Shown here piece after piece: positions 1 through 8,068 of a stretch of DNA of 40,761 nucleotides. A program made the position numbers and the translations under genes. Below the pieces are notes generated by a model. The model made no database searches, was not told the origin of the DNA, and saw nothing but the letters and a program-made list of their open reading frames with translations. Numbering within the stretch: position 1 is the stretch's first letter; the number at the start of each line of letters is the position of its first letter. Source of the DNA: an uncultured Clostridia bacterium (GTDB lineage Bacteria; Bacillota; Clostridia; TANB77; CAG-508); the NCBI GenBank assembly GCA_944386355.1, contig CALXAU010000003.1:1-40761 (forward strand), written 5' to 3'.

Positions 1-84
1 ACTATTAAAATTTTCAATTAAAAAAACTCTATTATTTTTTTTAATTATGTGATATAATAATAATGTGTGTTAAAGGAGGTAAAT

Positions 85-261
85 ATGTCTAAAGAAGAAA
101 AATTTGAATTTGACATTGCTAATTTAAAAAAAGATTTAGCAATAGAAGACATGCCCGTTTATGAAGAAGACGTAGCCTTACTTAGAAGATATTTTAATGA
201 AGAAATTACTATGACCGAAATGGTTAATCAAATTAAGAATTCTATAATTCAAGAGGGTTAA
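85..261 (+). CDS. VbhA-like antitoxin of a Fic toxin-antitoxin pair
   Basis: A 58-residue acidic protein directly upstream of a Fic-domain gene, with 3 bases between its stop and the fic start. An in-frame GTG at 67 would add six residues, but AAAGGAGGT (72-80) lies between that GTG and the ATG at 85, so ATG 85 is the start. The layout resembles the VbhA antitoxin family: a helix carrying a glutamate (E21), then a pattern like 'EEDVALLRRYFNEEIT'. Class I Fic inhibitors usually carry (S/T)xxxE(G/N). Here the aligned stretch reads DLAIED (17-22), keeping Glu but not the flanking residues. A second literal match, SIIQEG, is at the extreme C-terminus. By family knowledge the Glu blocks ATP gamma-phosphate positioning in the toxin. 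A TATAAT hexamer at 53-58 is a likely -10 box. Family assignment is by pattern and context. Confidence 0.7.
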   Translation: MSKEEKFEFDIANLKKDLAIEDMPVYEEDVALLRRYFNEEITMTEMVNQIKNSIIQEG

Positions 262-264
262 TAT

Positions 265-870
265 ATGTATGATTTATATGAAGCAAGAAATTCTATATAT
301 TGCTATAAAAATAGCAATATATTAAAAAATAATTTGAATATAAAAGATAATAAATTATTAGAGAATTTTGAAAGAAAATTAGTAATTGCTAAATTGTATG
401 ATTTAAGACAAAATAATAAGATTGGTAATTTTGATATACAACATTTTGTTAATATTCATAAGTATTTATTTGAAGATATTTATCCTTTTGCTGGTCGTTT
501 TAGAACAGAAAATATAGCAAAAGGTAATTTTAGTTTTGCAGAATGGGAATTTATTGAAGATGAATTACAAAAACTTCTATTTAAATTAAAAGAAGAGAAC
601 TATTTATTAAATCTATCAAAAGAAATTCTTTCAAATAAATTAGCCTTTTATATGTCGGAATTAAATGTATTACATCCTTTCCGTGAAGGAAATGGAAGAA
701 CTATAAGAGAATTTATAAGACAATTAGCATTTAAAAATGGTTACGCTTTGGATTTGCAAAATATTGAACCAAAACAAATGCTAAATGCATGTATAAAATC
801 TGTAGTTAATACAACTGATTTAGAAAATTTACTATTAAAATGTCTAACAAAAATAGAACATGTATATTAA
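265..870 (+). CDS. Fic-domain AMP-transferase toxin
   Basis: A 201-residue protein with a complete Fic core, HPFREGNGRTIR (137-148), matching HxFx(D/E)GNGRxxR. The flap strand region is around 'PFAGRFRTENI' (74-84). Such enzymes transfer AMP (occasionally another nucleotide or phosphate) from a nucleotide donor to a target hydroxyl. Single-domain bacterial forms paired with a small antitoxin often adenylylate DNA gyrase or topoisomerase IV; that target is inferred from the family. The catalytic His137 and both Arg are present, so it should be active. AGAGGG at 252-257 precedes the ATG. It forms one unit with the antitoxin. Its TAA (868-870) overlaps the stop codon of the convergent rarA gene by 3 bases, so no terminator separates them. 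Confidence 0.92.
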   Translation: MYDLYEARNSIYCYKNSNILKNNLNIKDNKLLENFERKLVIAKLYDLRQNNKIGNFDIQHFVNIHKYLFEDIYPFAGRFRTENIAKGNFSFAEWEFIEDELQKLLFKLKEENYLLNLSKEILSNKLAFYMSELNVLHPFREGNGRTIREFIRQLAFKNGYALDLQNIEPKQMLNACIKSVVNTTDLENLLLKCLTKIEHVY

Positions 871-2114
871 ATTAGTATATTTTCATCTTTTATATAATAT
901 TTTGTTCCTACCATTTTATCAGGTAAATATTGTTGTTCTACCCAATGTCCTGGAAAATCATGTGGGTACAAATAACCTTGGCTATATCCTAGCTCTTTCA
1001 TTTTTTCTATAGGTGCATTTCTTATTGCCATTGGAATTTCTCCAGTATCTTTAGTTTTAACATCTTCTATTGCTTTATTAATTCCAATATAAGTTGCATT
1101 TGACTTTTTTGAAGTTGCAATATATACAGCAGCTTCAGATAAAATAATTCTTGCCTCAGGCATTCCTATCATATGTACAGCTTGCATTGCACTATTTGCT
1201 ACAACTAATGCATTTGGATTTGCCATTCCTACATCTTCAGCTGCACAAATTACAATTCTTCTTGCTAAAAAGAGTGGATCTTCTCCCCCTTCTAAAGCTT
1301 TGGCTAAATAGAAGATTGTTGCATCTGGGTCTGAACCTCTCATTGATTTTATAAAAGCACTTATTGTATCATAATGGCTATCTCCATTTTTATCAAATAT
1401 TGCTTTTTTATTTTGTATACAATTTTTTATAATTTCATCTGTTATTTCTATTTTTCCTTGTTGATTCATATTTGTTGTAAGTACTGCAATTTCTAATCCA
1501 TTTAAAGCTGTTCTTACATCTCCATTTGATATGACTGCAAGTTTTCTTAATGTTTCTTCTCTTATTTCTATTTTGTATTCTCCAAGTCCTTCTTTTCTTG
1601 TTAAGGCGTTTTCTAATATTGTTACTATATTTTCTATCGTTAGTGGTTCTAGTTTTATCACCATTGATCTAGATATAAGTGCTTTATTTACTTCGAAATA
1701 AGGATTTTCAGTTGTTGCTCCAATTAAAATTATTGTACCATTTTCTACAAAAGGTAATAATGCATCTTGTTGTAGTTTATTAAATCTATGTATTTCATCT
1801 ATGAATAATATACTTTTACCGATTGGATTTAACATAAAGTTTTTGGTTTCTTCTATTACTTTTTTTATTTCTGCAACTCCTGATGTTACAGCATTTATTT
1901 TATAAAATTTATATTTTGTTGTTTCACTTATTACTTTTGCAAGAGATGTTTTACCACATCCAGGTGGGCCAAATAATATTAAACTGGATAATCTGTCAGC
2001 CTTGATTGTACGATATAATATTTTGTCCTTTCCTAAAACATGTTCTTGTCCTATATATTCTTCTAGCTTTTTAGGTCTTACTCTAAAAGCTAATGGTTCA
2101 TTGTGTTCTATCAT
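867..2114 (-). CDS. rarA: Replication-associated recombination protein A (RarA/MgsA AAA+ ATPase)
   Basis: A 415-residue clamp-loader-like AAA+ ATPase acting at stalled replication forks. Walker A is GPPGCGKTS (49-57) and Walker B is DEIHRF (106-111). Sensor-1-like 'GATTENP' follows, and the C-terminal half has the RarA-type 'SDPDATIFYLAKALEGGEDP' and 'PMAIRNAP' segments. Length is near the family's usual 420-440. GGGAGG lies upstream of the ATG. It follows ruvA in the same direction after about 106 bases, a place where ruvB is more usual; the RarA C-terminal domain argues against this being RuvB. Its 3' end meets the convergent fic gene. Confidence 0.95.
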   Translation of the reverse strand: MIEHNEPLAFRVRPKKLEEYIGQEHVLGKDKILYRTIKADRLSSLILFGPPGCGKTSLAKVISETTKYKFYKINAVTSGVAEIKKVIEETKNFMLNPIGKSILFIDEIHRFNKLQQDALLPFVENGTIILIGATTENPYFEVNKALISRSMVIKLEPLTIENIVTILENALTRKEGLGEYKIEIREETLRKLAVISNGDVRTALNGLEIAVLTTNMNQQGKIEITDEIIKNCIQNKKAIFDKNGDSHYDTISAFIKSMRGSDPDATIFYLAKALEGGEDPLFLARRIVICAAEDVGMANPNALVVANSAMQAVHMIGMPEARIILSEAAVYIATSKKSNATYIGINKAIEDVKTKDTGEIPMAIRNAPIEKMKELGYSQGYLYPHDFPGHWVEQQYLPDKMVGTKYYIKDENILI

Positions 2115-2220
2115 CTAAACTTTCCCTCCCTTATCCTCATATCTCTAATCTTTGTTTTTACAATTCTTTTATTATTTCTTGAGGAGTTATTTTAAGTCCA
2201 GTTACCTTTTGAGCAATAAA

Positions 2221-2820
2221 TTAATTTGACAAAATATTTAATCCTTTTCTAATTAATTCCTCTGTTGTTAAACTTGCTTTTTCTAATTTTGAAAAGGCTT
2301 TTTCTATTTCTTTTCTATTGTACCCTAATACTTGTAGTGCTTCAATTGCTTCTTGCATTTTATTTTCTCCACTTATAGGTTGTATCATCTGAATAGTACT
2401 ATTTTTATCTATATTTTCTTTCTTTAATTTGTCTTTTAATTCTAATATTATCCTTTGAGCAGATTTTGCTCCTATTCCTGGTATTTTTGTAAGTGTTGCT
2501 ACATCTTCTGAAATTATTGCTAAAGCAAAATTCGAAGGATCTATTACTGCAAGCATTGTTAATGCTGTTTTTGCACCAACTCCACTTACTCCTATTAATA
2601 GTTCAAACATTCTTAATTCTTCCATAGTACAAAAGCCATATAAGCTTATATCATCTTCTCTTACATGATGATGTGTATATACTTTAACATTATCTCCTAT
2701 ATTCCCAAGTTTTTCTATAGAATTGTCAGACATAAATACTTTGTATCCTAATCCACCAACATCTATAACTACAAAACCTGTCATTTTTATTTCTAATTTT
2801 CCTTTTACTAATGTTATCAT
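2221..2820 (-). CDS. ruvA: Holliday junction branch migration subunit RuvA
   Basis: A 199-residue protein of normal RuvA length. The N-terminal OB-fold begins MITLVKGKLEIK; 'THHHVREDDISLYGF' is the family signature at about residue 50. Two helix-hairpin-helix elements follow ('GVSGVGAKTALTML' and 'KIPGIGAKSAQRIILELKDK'). The C-terminal domain III ('AIEALQVLGYNRKEIEKA') would contact RuvB. RuvA tetramers bind four-way DNA junctions and load the RuvB motor. No ruvB or ruvC is in the window. The Shine-Dalgarno match is poor (nearest GGAGAG about 30 bases upstream), so expression may depend on the upstream HD gene. After the stop the same frame stays open for another 20 codons. Confidence 0.95.
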   Translation of the reverse strand: MITLVKGKLEIKMTGFVVIDVGGLGYKVFMSDNSIEKLGNIGDNVKVYTHHHVREDDISLYGFCTMEELRMFELLIGVSGVGAKTALTMLAVIDPSNFALAIISEDVATLTKIPGIGAKSAQRIILELKDKLKKENIDKNSTIQMIQPISGENKMQEAIEALQVLGYNRKEIEKAFSKLEKASLTTEELIRKGLNILSN

Positions 2821-2917
2821 TTTTTATTTTCTATACTTTTATATAGATTGTCTCTCCTTTTTGAATATTTAGATTTTTATCTGTTAATTTTTAATTAGGT
2901 ATTATCTATAAACCTTT

Positions 2918-3472
2918 TTAAGTATTATAAAAATATGTTGCTTCTAAATCTGCTTCATGTGTTAAAAGTGCAAGTGGATACTTTTTATATGCAAGTCCTA
3001 TTGTATTGTATAGTTCTTTTGGCTCAGTATACCCCATATGCCACCTTATTGAATATTTTTCCTCTGGGGTTAGCTTCATATATTCTGTAATCATCATTAC
3101 AGATTTTTCTCCATGCCCATATGGTATTGTATCATCTACTGTATAATATGGCACTTTTTCCCACACTCCTAATGCATTTTTGGCATTTCTATAATCTATT
3201 TTATAAAAATTCGCCTTACATAAGTCATGTAATAATGCAACAATTATTATTGTTTCATCTTTTACCTCTATTTTTTCTATATTTGTTTCTACTTTATGTT
3301 TTAATATTTCGTATACTTTTAAACTATGTTCTACTAATCCTCCTTCATGATCACCATGAAATCTTGTGCTTGCTGGTGCTCTAAAAAAATCGGTTTTTTC
3401 TATAAAATCAATTAATTCTTCTATTCCTTCTCTCTTTACTGTTTTTAATAGTTCTAAATATTTTTCTTTCAT
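2918..3472 (-). CDS. HD-domain hydrolase of unknown substrate
   Basis: A 184-residue soluble HD-superfamily metal-dependent phosphohydrolase. Metal ligands visible are His49 in 'LVEHSL', His82-Asp83 in 'ALLHDLCKA', and later 'GHGEKSVMM' and 'RWHMGY'. This small clostridial/phage-type family has no established substrate; a nucleotide or nucleic-acid phosphodiester is likely. It lies between dapL and ruvA in the leftward cluster. Its leader carries two tandem copies of the recurrent 'TATGTGC...GAAAGG' leader element. Confidence 0.75.
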   Translation of the reverse strand: MKEKYLELLKTVKREGIEELIDFIEKTDFFRAPASTRFHGDHEGGLVEHSLKVYEILKHKVETNIEKIEVKDETIIIVALLHDLCKANFYKIDYRNAKNALGVWEKVPYYTVDDTIPYGHGEKSVMMITEYMKLTPEEKYSIRWHMGYTEPKELYNTIGLAYKKYPLALLTHEADLEATYFYNT

Positions 3473-3481
3473 CTAAAAATC

Positions 3482-3590
3482 TATTCCTTTCTTACTTTAC
3501 TCGAAAGCACATATAGTTATAAAATATTTGTCTTTCAAACTAAAAGTCATGCCTTTCTATCTTTGATCTCACAGTGCACATACAGATATG
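3482..3590 (-). promoter_or_regulatory. Tandem leader elements containing the Shine-Dalgarno site of the HD gene
   Basis: On the minus strand two related blocks follow each other. One (about 3544-3590) has TATGTGC and AGAAAGGCATGACTTTTAG. The other (about 3482-3515) has TATGTGC, then CTTTC, then AGAAAGGAATAG before the ATG. In the second, CTTTC can pair with GAAAG of the ribosome site. The same layout recurs before the genes starting at 13934 and 26307 and, on the plus strand, 10599. Confidence 0.4.
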
Positions 3591-3626
3591 AAAAAATTTT
3601 TTTAAATTAAATTTTTATTAGCTTTT

Positions 3627-4859
3627 TTAGTATTTATTATTTATTCTCTCCATAGCTTCTATTGTATTCTCTCTTGTTCCAAAAGCTGTTAATCTAAAAT
3701 ATCCTTCTCCATGAGGGCCAAATCCACTACCTGGAGTTCCAACAATATTATATTTTTCTAAAAGTTCATCAAAAAATTCCCAAGAAGTCATTCCTTCTGG
3801 CACTTTAAGCCATACATATGGAGAGTTTTTTCCACCATAAACTGTGTATCCTGATTTTTCTAAACCTTCTTTTATGATTTTTGCATTTTCTAAATAATAA
3901 TTAATATTTTCTTTTATTTGTTCTTTTCCTTCTTTACAATATACCGCTTCTGCACCTCTTTGAACAACATAAGATACTCCATTAAATTTTGTACAAGTTC
4001 TTCTATTCCATAATTTATTTAAACTTATTTCTTCTTGTTTTTTTGTATATCCTTTAAGTTTTTTTGGAACAACAACATATGCACATCTTAATCCTGTAAA
4101 TCCTGCTGTTTTTGAAAAACTTCTAAATTCTATTGCAACCTCTTTTGCACCTTCTACCTCATAAATACTATGTGGAATATTTTCTTCTGTTATAAATGCC
4201 TCATATGCAGAATCATACAATATTACTGCTTTATTTTCTTTTGCATATTCTATCCATTTTTTTAATTCTTTTTTATCTAAAACAGTCCCTGTTGGGTTAT
4301 TTGGAAAACAAAGATATATCATATCAACTTTTTCTTTTGGTAATTCTGGTTTAAAGTCATTTTGTGCTGTTACTGGCAAATATACAATGTTTTCATAAAT
4401 ATTTTTGTCTTCATCCCATTTTCCGCTTCTTCCTGACATAACATTTGTATCAAGATATACTGGATAAACTGGATCTGTTATAGCAACTTTATTATCTTGT
4501 GCAAATATATCTACTATATTTCCACAATCACATTTTGCACCGTCAGATACAAAAATTTCATCTTCTTCTATTTCTATTCCTCTTGATTTATAATCATTTT
4601 CAACAATTGCTTTTCTTAAAAAATCATATCCTTGTTCTGGTCCATATCCTCTAAACCCTTCTTGTGTTCCTTGTTCCTCTACCGCTTTTTTCATTGCCCT
4701 TATAACAGCTGGAACAATAGGTCTTGTTACATCTCCTATTCCTAATTTTATTACTTTTTTATCTGGATTTTTTTCAGTATATTCTGCTACTTTTTTAGCT
4801 ATTGTAGAAAATAAATAACTATCTTGTAAATTCATAAAATTTTCATTTATTTTTATCAT
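3627..4859 (-). CDS. dapL: LL-diaminopimelate aminotransferase
   Basis: A 410-residue PLP fold-type I aminotransferase of exactly the usual DapL length. It converts tetrahydrodipicolinate directly to LL-diaminopimelate with glutamate as donor, bypassing the succinylase and acetylase branches. Seen: N-terminal '[15 protein letters not shown]', '[10 protein letters not shown]', '[17 protein letters not shown]', '[10 protein letters not shown]', '[10 protein letters not shown]', and the PLP-lysine motif [12 protein letters not shown] (about 247-258). The product is the substrate of the epimerase domain in the gene directly upstream (20-base gap), so the two genes form a meso-DAP unit. Confidence 0.96.
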   Translation of the reverse strand: MIKINENFMNLQDSYLFSTIAKKVAEYTEKNPDKKVIKLGIGDVTRPIVPAVIRAMKKAVEEQGTQEGFRGYGPEQGYDFLRKAIVENDYKSRGIEIEEDEIFVSDGAKCDCGNIVDIFAQDNKVAITDPVYPVYLDTNVMSGRSGKWDEDKNIYENIVYLPVTAQNDFKPELPKEKVDMIYLCFPNNPTGTVLDKKELKKWIEYAKENKAVILYDSAYEAFITEENIPHSIYEVEGAKEVAIEFRSFSKTAGFTGLRCAYVVVPKKLKGYTKKQEEISLNKLWNRRTCTKFNGVSYVVQRGAEAVYCKEGKEQIKENINYYLENAKIIKEGLEKSGYTVYGGKNSPYVWLKVPEGMTSWEFFDELLEKYNIVGTPGSGFGPHGEGYFRLTAFGTRENTIEAMERINNKY

Positions 4860-4879
4860 AGTTTACATCTCCTATCTAA

Positions 4880-7240
4880 TTATTTTTTCTCCGAAAGAAT
4901 TTTTTCTATAATCTCATTAACAATTATTCTTTCATCAAATGGATATTTTACATGATTTATTTCTTGATATGGTTCATGTCCTTTTCCTGCAAGTATTACT
5001 ACATCATCTTTATTTGCCATTCTAATTGCTTTTTCTATTGCTTCTACTCTATCTACTATACATTCATATTTTCCATTTGTATTTTTTATTCCTTCTTCTA
5101 TTTGATTAACTATTAATTGTGGATCTTCTGTTCTTGGATTATCTGATGTTATTATTGTATAATCTGCTATTTTTCCAGAGATTTCTCCCATTTGAGGACG
5201 TTTTTTTGCATCTCTGTCTCCTCCACAACCAAATACAGATATAACTCTTCCTTTTACATATCCTTTTGTTGCTGTAAGTATATTTTCTAAAGATTTTGAA
5301 GAATGTGCATAGTCTATCATTATAGCTATATCCAGTTTGTTTGGTACTAGTTCACTTCTTCCACATACACTAATATTTTTTAAACTTTCTTTGATAATCT
5401 TCATATTTACATCTAATTTTAATGCTATAGACATAGCTGCTAAAGCATTGTATACAGTAAATTCTCCTGGTATCCCTATTTTTATATTTTCTTTTTCTGA
5501 ATTATATGTTACATCAAAAGTAACTTCTTTGTTAGTAATTTGAATATTTTCAGCTTTTAAATCTGCCTCTTTATATATTCCATATGTCAATAAATTAGAA
5601 TCTGGCATTATATCTTTAATTGTACATACTTTTGGATCATCTATATTTATACTTCCATTTTTACAAAGTTCAAAAAGCTTTAATTTTGCGTTAAAATATT
5701 CTTCCATATCCTTGTGCTCTCTTGCACTTATATGATCTTCTGAGAAATTTGTAAATAGTACATATTTAAAATTACATCCTGCTACTCTATCTAACATTAA
5801 ACTTTGAGATGAAACTTCCATAACTACAGTATCAACATCTTCTTCAACCATTTTTGAAAACAATTCTTGTAGATGTTCACTTTCTGGTGTAGTTCTTTCA
5901 CTATCTTCTATTTTTTTATCTCCTATATATGTTGCTATAGTTCCTATTAATCCTACTTTTTTACCTGCTTTTTCTAATATGTTTTTTATCATATAAGAAG
6001 TTGTTGTTTTTCCTTTTGTTCCTGTAATTCCTATTAAATCAAATCTTTTTGACGGATTTTTATAGAAATTAGCTGAAGCTAATGCTAATGTTAATCTTGT
6101 ATTAGTACTTTCTATAACTGTTATATTTTTTGGAATTTCGTATTTTTGTACATCTGCACCTTTTTCAATTATTATTGCTGAAACACCTTTTCTTATTGCA
6201 TCTGGTATATATTTATGTCCGTCTGTTTCAAATCCTTTTATTGCAACAAACATTGAATTTTCCTTTATTTTTCTTGAATCACTAGTTACTTTTGTAATAT
6301 TAATATCTGTATCTCCATTTATCTTTAAATTATCTATCCCTTTTAATATATCTTCTAATTTCATATTATATTCTCTCCTATCTATTGGTTTATATAAATT
6401 TTTTTCGTCAAAAATTTCTCCTTCGAAAACAGTTGTTGCAGGTCCTGTCATATATACATGATTATTTTTCTTATTCCATTCTATTATTAAGTTTCCTCCT
6501 AATAATTCTACTTCTACTTTATTGTTAGTAATTTCATTTAATACACAGCTTACAACAGCAGCACATGCACCTGTTCCACATGCTAATGTTTCTCCTGCAC
6601 CTCTCTCCCATACTCTAAATTTTATTTTGTTTCTATCAATTACTTCTATAAATTCAACATTTGTTTTTTTAGGAAACACATCATTTACTTCAACTAGTTC
6701 TCCATATTTTTCTACATCAAATTTTCTCACATCATCTACTATTGTAACAGCATGTGGATTTCCCATAGAAACACATGTAAATTTAAATACTTTATCATAT
6801 ATAAATAATTCTAAATTTTTCACTGGATTTTCTTTTGTAATTACTGGTATTTCTTTTGGTTCAAGTATTGGTTCTCCCATATCTACTTTTACTGTTTCAA
6901 CTTTTCCTTCTTTTGTATGTAATTCTAAAGTTTTTATTCCTCCTAGTGTTTCAATTGTTAGTATTTTTTTGTCTGTTAAATTTTTATCATATACAAATTT
7001 ACTAACACATCTAATTCCATTTCCACACATTTCCGCTTCGCTTCCGTCAGAATTAAACATTCTCATTTTGAAATCAGCTTTTTCACTCTTACATATTAGA
7101 ATAAGCCCGTCTGATCCTACTCCGAAATTTCTATTGCTTACATAACGCGCTAACTGATTTGGATTTTTTATTTCTTTCTTTGTACAATCAATATATACAT
7201 AATCATTGCCTATCCCATGCATTTTTGTGAATTTAATCAT
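4880..7240 (-). CDS. dapF-murE: Diaminopimelate epimerase fused to MurE ligase (DapF-MurE)
   Basis: One 786-residue open frame with two complete enzymes. Residues 1-277 are DapF (LL- to meso-DAP), with both catalytic cysteines: Cys72 in MCGNGIRC and Cys221 in [13 protein letters not shown] 15-residue linker leads to residues 293-786, a full-length (494-residue) MurE adding meso-DAP to UDP-MurNAc-L-Ala-D-Glu. MurE has the P-loop [11 protein letters not shown] (404-414) and the DAP-selecting motif DNPRTEDP (700-707). Consecutive steps in one chain could channel DAP. Met293 is preceded by AGGAGAG with 8-base spacing, so separate MurE may also be made. dapF normally ends near residue 277, so the join looks like a lost stop codon between adjacent genes. 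Confidence 0.93.
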   Translation of the reverse strand: MIKFTKMHGIGNDYVYIDCTKKEIKNPNQLARYVSNRNFGVGSDGLILICKSEKADFKMRMFNSDGSEAEMCGNGIRCVSKFVYDKNLTDKKILTIETLGGIKTLELHTKEGKVETVKVDMGEPILEPKEIPVITKENPVKNLELFIYDKVFKFTCVSMGNPHAVTIVDDVRKFDVEKYGELVEVNDVFPKKTNVEFIEVIDRNKIKFRVWERGAGETLACGTGACAAVVSCVLNEITNNKVEVELLGGNLIIEWNKKNNHVYMTGPATTVFEGEIFDEKNLYKPIDRREYNMKLEDILKGIDNLKINGDTDINITKVTSDSRKIKENSMFVAIKGFETDGHKYIPDAIRKGVSAIIIEKGADVQKYEIPKNITVIESTNTRLTLALASANFYKNPSKRFDLIGITGTKGKTTTSYMIKNILEKAGKKVGLIGTIATYIGDKKIEDSERTTPESEHLQELFSKMVEEDVDTVVMEVSSQSLMLDRVAGCNFKYVLFTNFSEDHISAREHKDMEEYFNAKLKLFELCKNGSINIDDPKVCTIKDIMPDSNLLTYGIYKEADLKAENIQITNKEVTFDVTYNSEKENIKIGIPGEFTVYNALAAMSIALKLDVNMKIIKESLKNISVCGRSELVPNKLDIAIMIDYAHSSKSLENILTATKGYVKGRVISVFGCGGDRDAKKRPQMGEISGKIADYTIITSDNPRTEDPQLIVNQIEEGIKNTNGKYECIVDRVEAIEKAIRMANKDDVVILAGKGHEPYQEINHVKYPFDERIIVNEIIEKILSEKK
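6362..6380 (-). promoter_or_regulatory. Internal ribosome binding site and ATG for stand-alone MurE
   Basis: Inside the dapF-murE frame the minus strand reads AGGAGAG (6373-6379), 8 bases, then ATG (6364-6362). This is as good as the ribosome sites of neighbouring genes and falls exactly at the MurE start, so it is probably the old murE initiation site. Confidence 0.6.
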
Positions 7241-7273
7241 TCTATCACCTTTTTAGTTTTTATTTATATTAGG

Positions 7274-7287
7274 GATATAATTATATC
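7274..7287. repeat. 14-bp perfect palindrome in the dapF-murE leader
   Basis: GATATAATTATATC lies just downstream of the -10 box of the predicted dapF-murE promoter, about where a repressor would block the start of transcription. It may be an operator, or chance in AT-rich DNA. Confidence 0.3.
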
Positions 7288-7300
7288 TCTTCTGTTCGTT

Positions 7301-7329
7301 ATTCTAGCATATTACAATTTAGTTGTAAA
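7301..7329 (-). promoter_or_regulatory. Sigma-A-type promoter for dapF-murE
   Basis: Minus strand TTTACA (7329-7324), 17-base spacer, extended -10 TGC-TAGAAT (7306-7301). Start would be about 50 bases before the dapF ATG. Not tested against a null for AT-rich DNA. Confidence 0.55.
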
Positions 7330-7354
7330 GGATATTGAAACAAAAGCGACATAA

Positions 7355-7387
7355 TTAAAAAGGAGATTAAATATTAATTCCCCTTTT
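7355..7387 (-). terminator. Probable terminator after the VanX-like gene
   Basis: On the minus strand an imperfect hairpin (AAAAGGGGA arm against TCTCCTTTT) spans the TAA at 7369-7367 and runs into CTTTTTAATTA. It ends the ATP-grasp/dipeptidase unit before the dapF promoter. Confidence 0.45.
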
Positions 7388-8068
7388 ATAACCATAAAAA
7401 GCTGTTTTTTTACTTTTATATGCAGCCCACATTTTATCTCCATAACAAAAATGCCACCATTCTGCTGGAAAATTTGCAAAACCTAATTTCTGCATTTTAT
7501 TTAATAAGATTTCTCTATTTTTTATAACATTACTATTTATATTTTTAGAATAAGTTTTTGTATTTTCATTGTATTCTTCATATTTCGTTCCCATATCTAA
7601 TTCATTACCATCTAAGTCTGTTATAGTTAAATCAATTGCTCCGCCAGTTTGATGTCCTCCAACATTTTTTAAATCTTTAGGATTTGCAACTTTTAAATTT
7701 GTTAATCTTTCTATTTCTTCAGGGGGTAATCCTGGATTTTCTTTTTTAGTTTCTTCCAATCTTTTTTCCCATGATTGCTCTTGCTCTTCTTTACTTCTAT
7801 ATGCGTCATAAATTTTTATTCTTAAATTTTCTTTTAATAAATCTTCTGCAAGTTTATATATTTTTTCACATACTGACTTTCTTAAAAAAATTGGTTCTTT
7901 CATTCTTTTATCTACTATTATTCTATATTTTTTTGTTTCTACTTCTTGCAGTTCCTCTCCACATTCTTTTACTTTTACTCTATTTATAATTTTATTTGGA
8001 AGTATTTTTCTAATATGTAATTTAAATAAAATATAATTAATCCAAACTTTATATTCTATCACTATCAT
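7367..8068 (-). CDS. VanX/DdpX-like D-Ala-D-Ala dipeptidase (peptidase M15)
   Basis: A 233-residue zinc peptidase of the VanX/M15D family, which cleaves D-alanyl-D-alanine or related dipeptides. The family residues are all present: 'YDAYRS' (Arg91), the zinc pair His139 and Asp146 in GGHQTGGAIDLT, and the base/ligand pair Glu203 and His206 in AEWWHF. The extra N-terminus (1-30) is hydrophobic but no clear signal peptide. It overlaps the upstream ATP-grasp gene by 20 bases, implying translational coupling. The start is uncertain: the ATG at 8068 is only 2 bases from AAGGAG (8071-8076), whereas the GTG at 8062 has 8-base spacing and may be the real start. No vanH/vanA-type genes are nearby, so vancomycin resistance is not implied. 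Confidence 0.85.
   Translation of the reverse strand: MIVIEYKVWINYILFKLHIRKILPNKIINRVKVKECGEELQEVETKKYRIIVDKRMKEPIFLRKSVCEKIYKLAEDLLKENLRIKIYDAYRSKEEQEQSWEKRLEETKKENPGLPPEEIERLTNLKVANPKDLKNVGGHQTGGAIDLTITDLDGNELDMGTKYEEYNENTKTYSKNINSNVIKNREILLNKMQKLGFANFPAEWWHFCYGDKMWAAYKSKKTAFYGYKRGINI

Noticed and set aside
867..2114. RuvB, because of the position after ruvA
   Set aside because: C-terminal motifs and length are those of RarA, not RuvB.
6522..7145. A 207-codon plus-strand frame opposite dapF
   Set aside because: Antisense shadow of the conserved dapF codons; Ser/Phe/Leu-rich and without a ribosome site.
7367..8068. Vancomycin resistance determinant
   Set aside because: Only a VanX-like dipeptidase is present; no VanH, VanA/B ligase or VanRS. 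The neighbour is a different ATP-grasp type.
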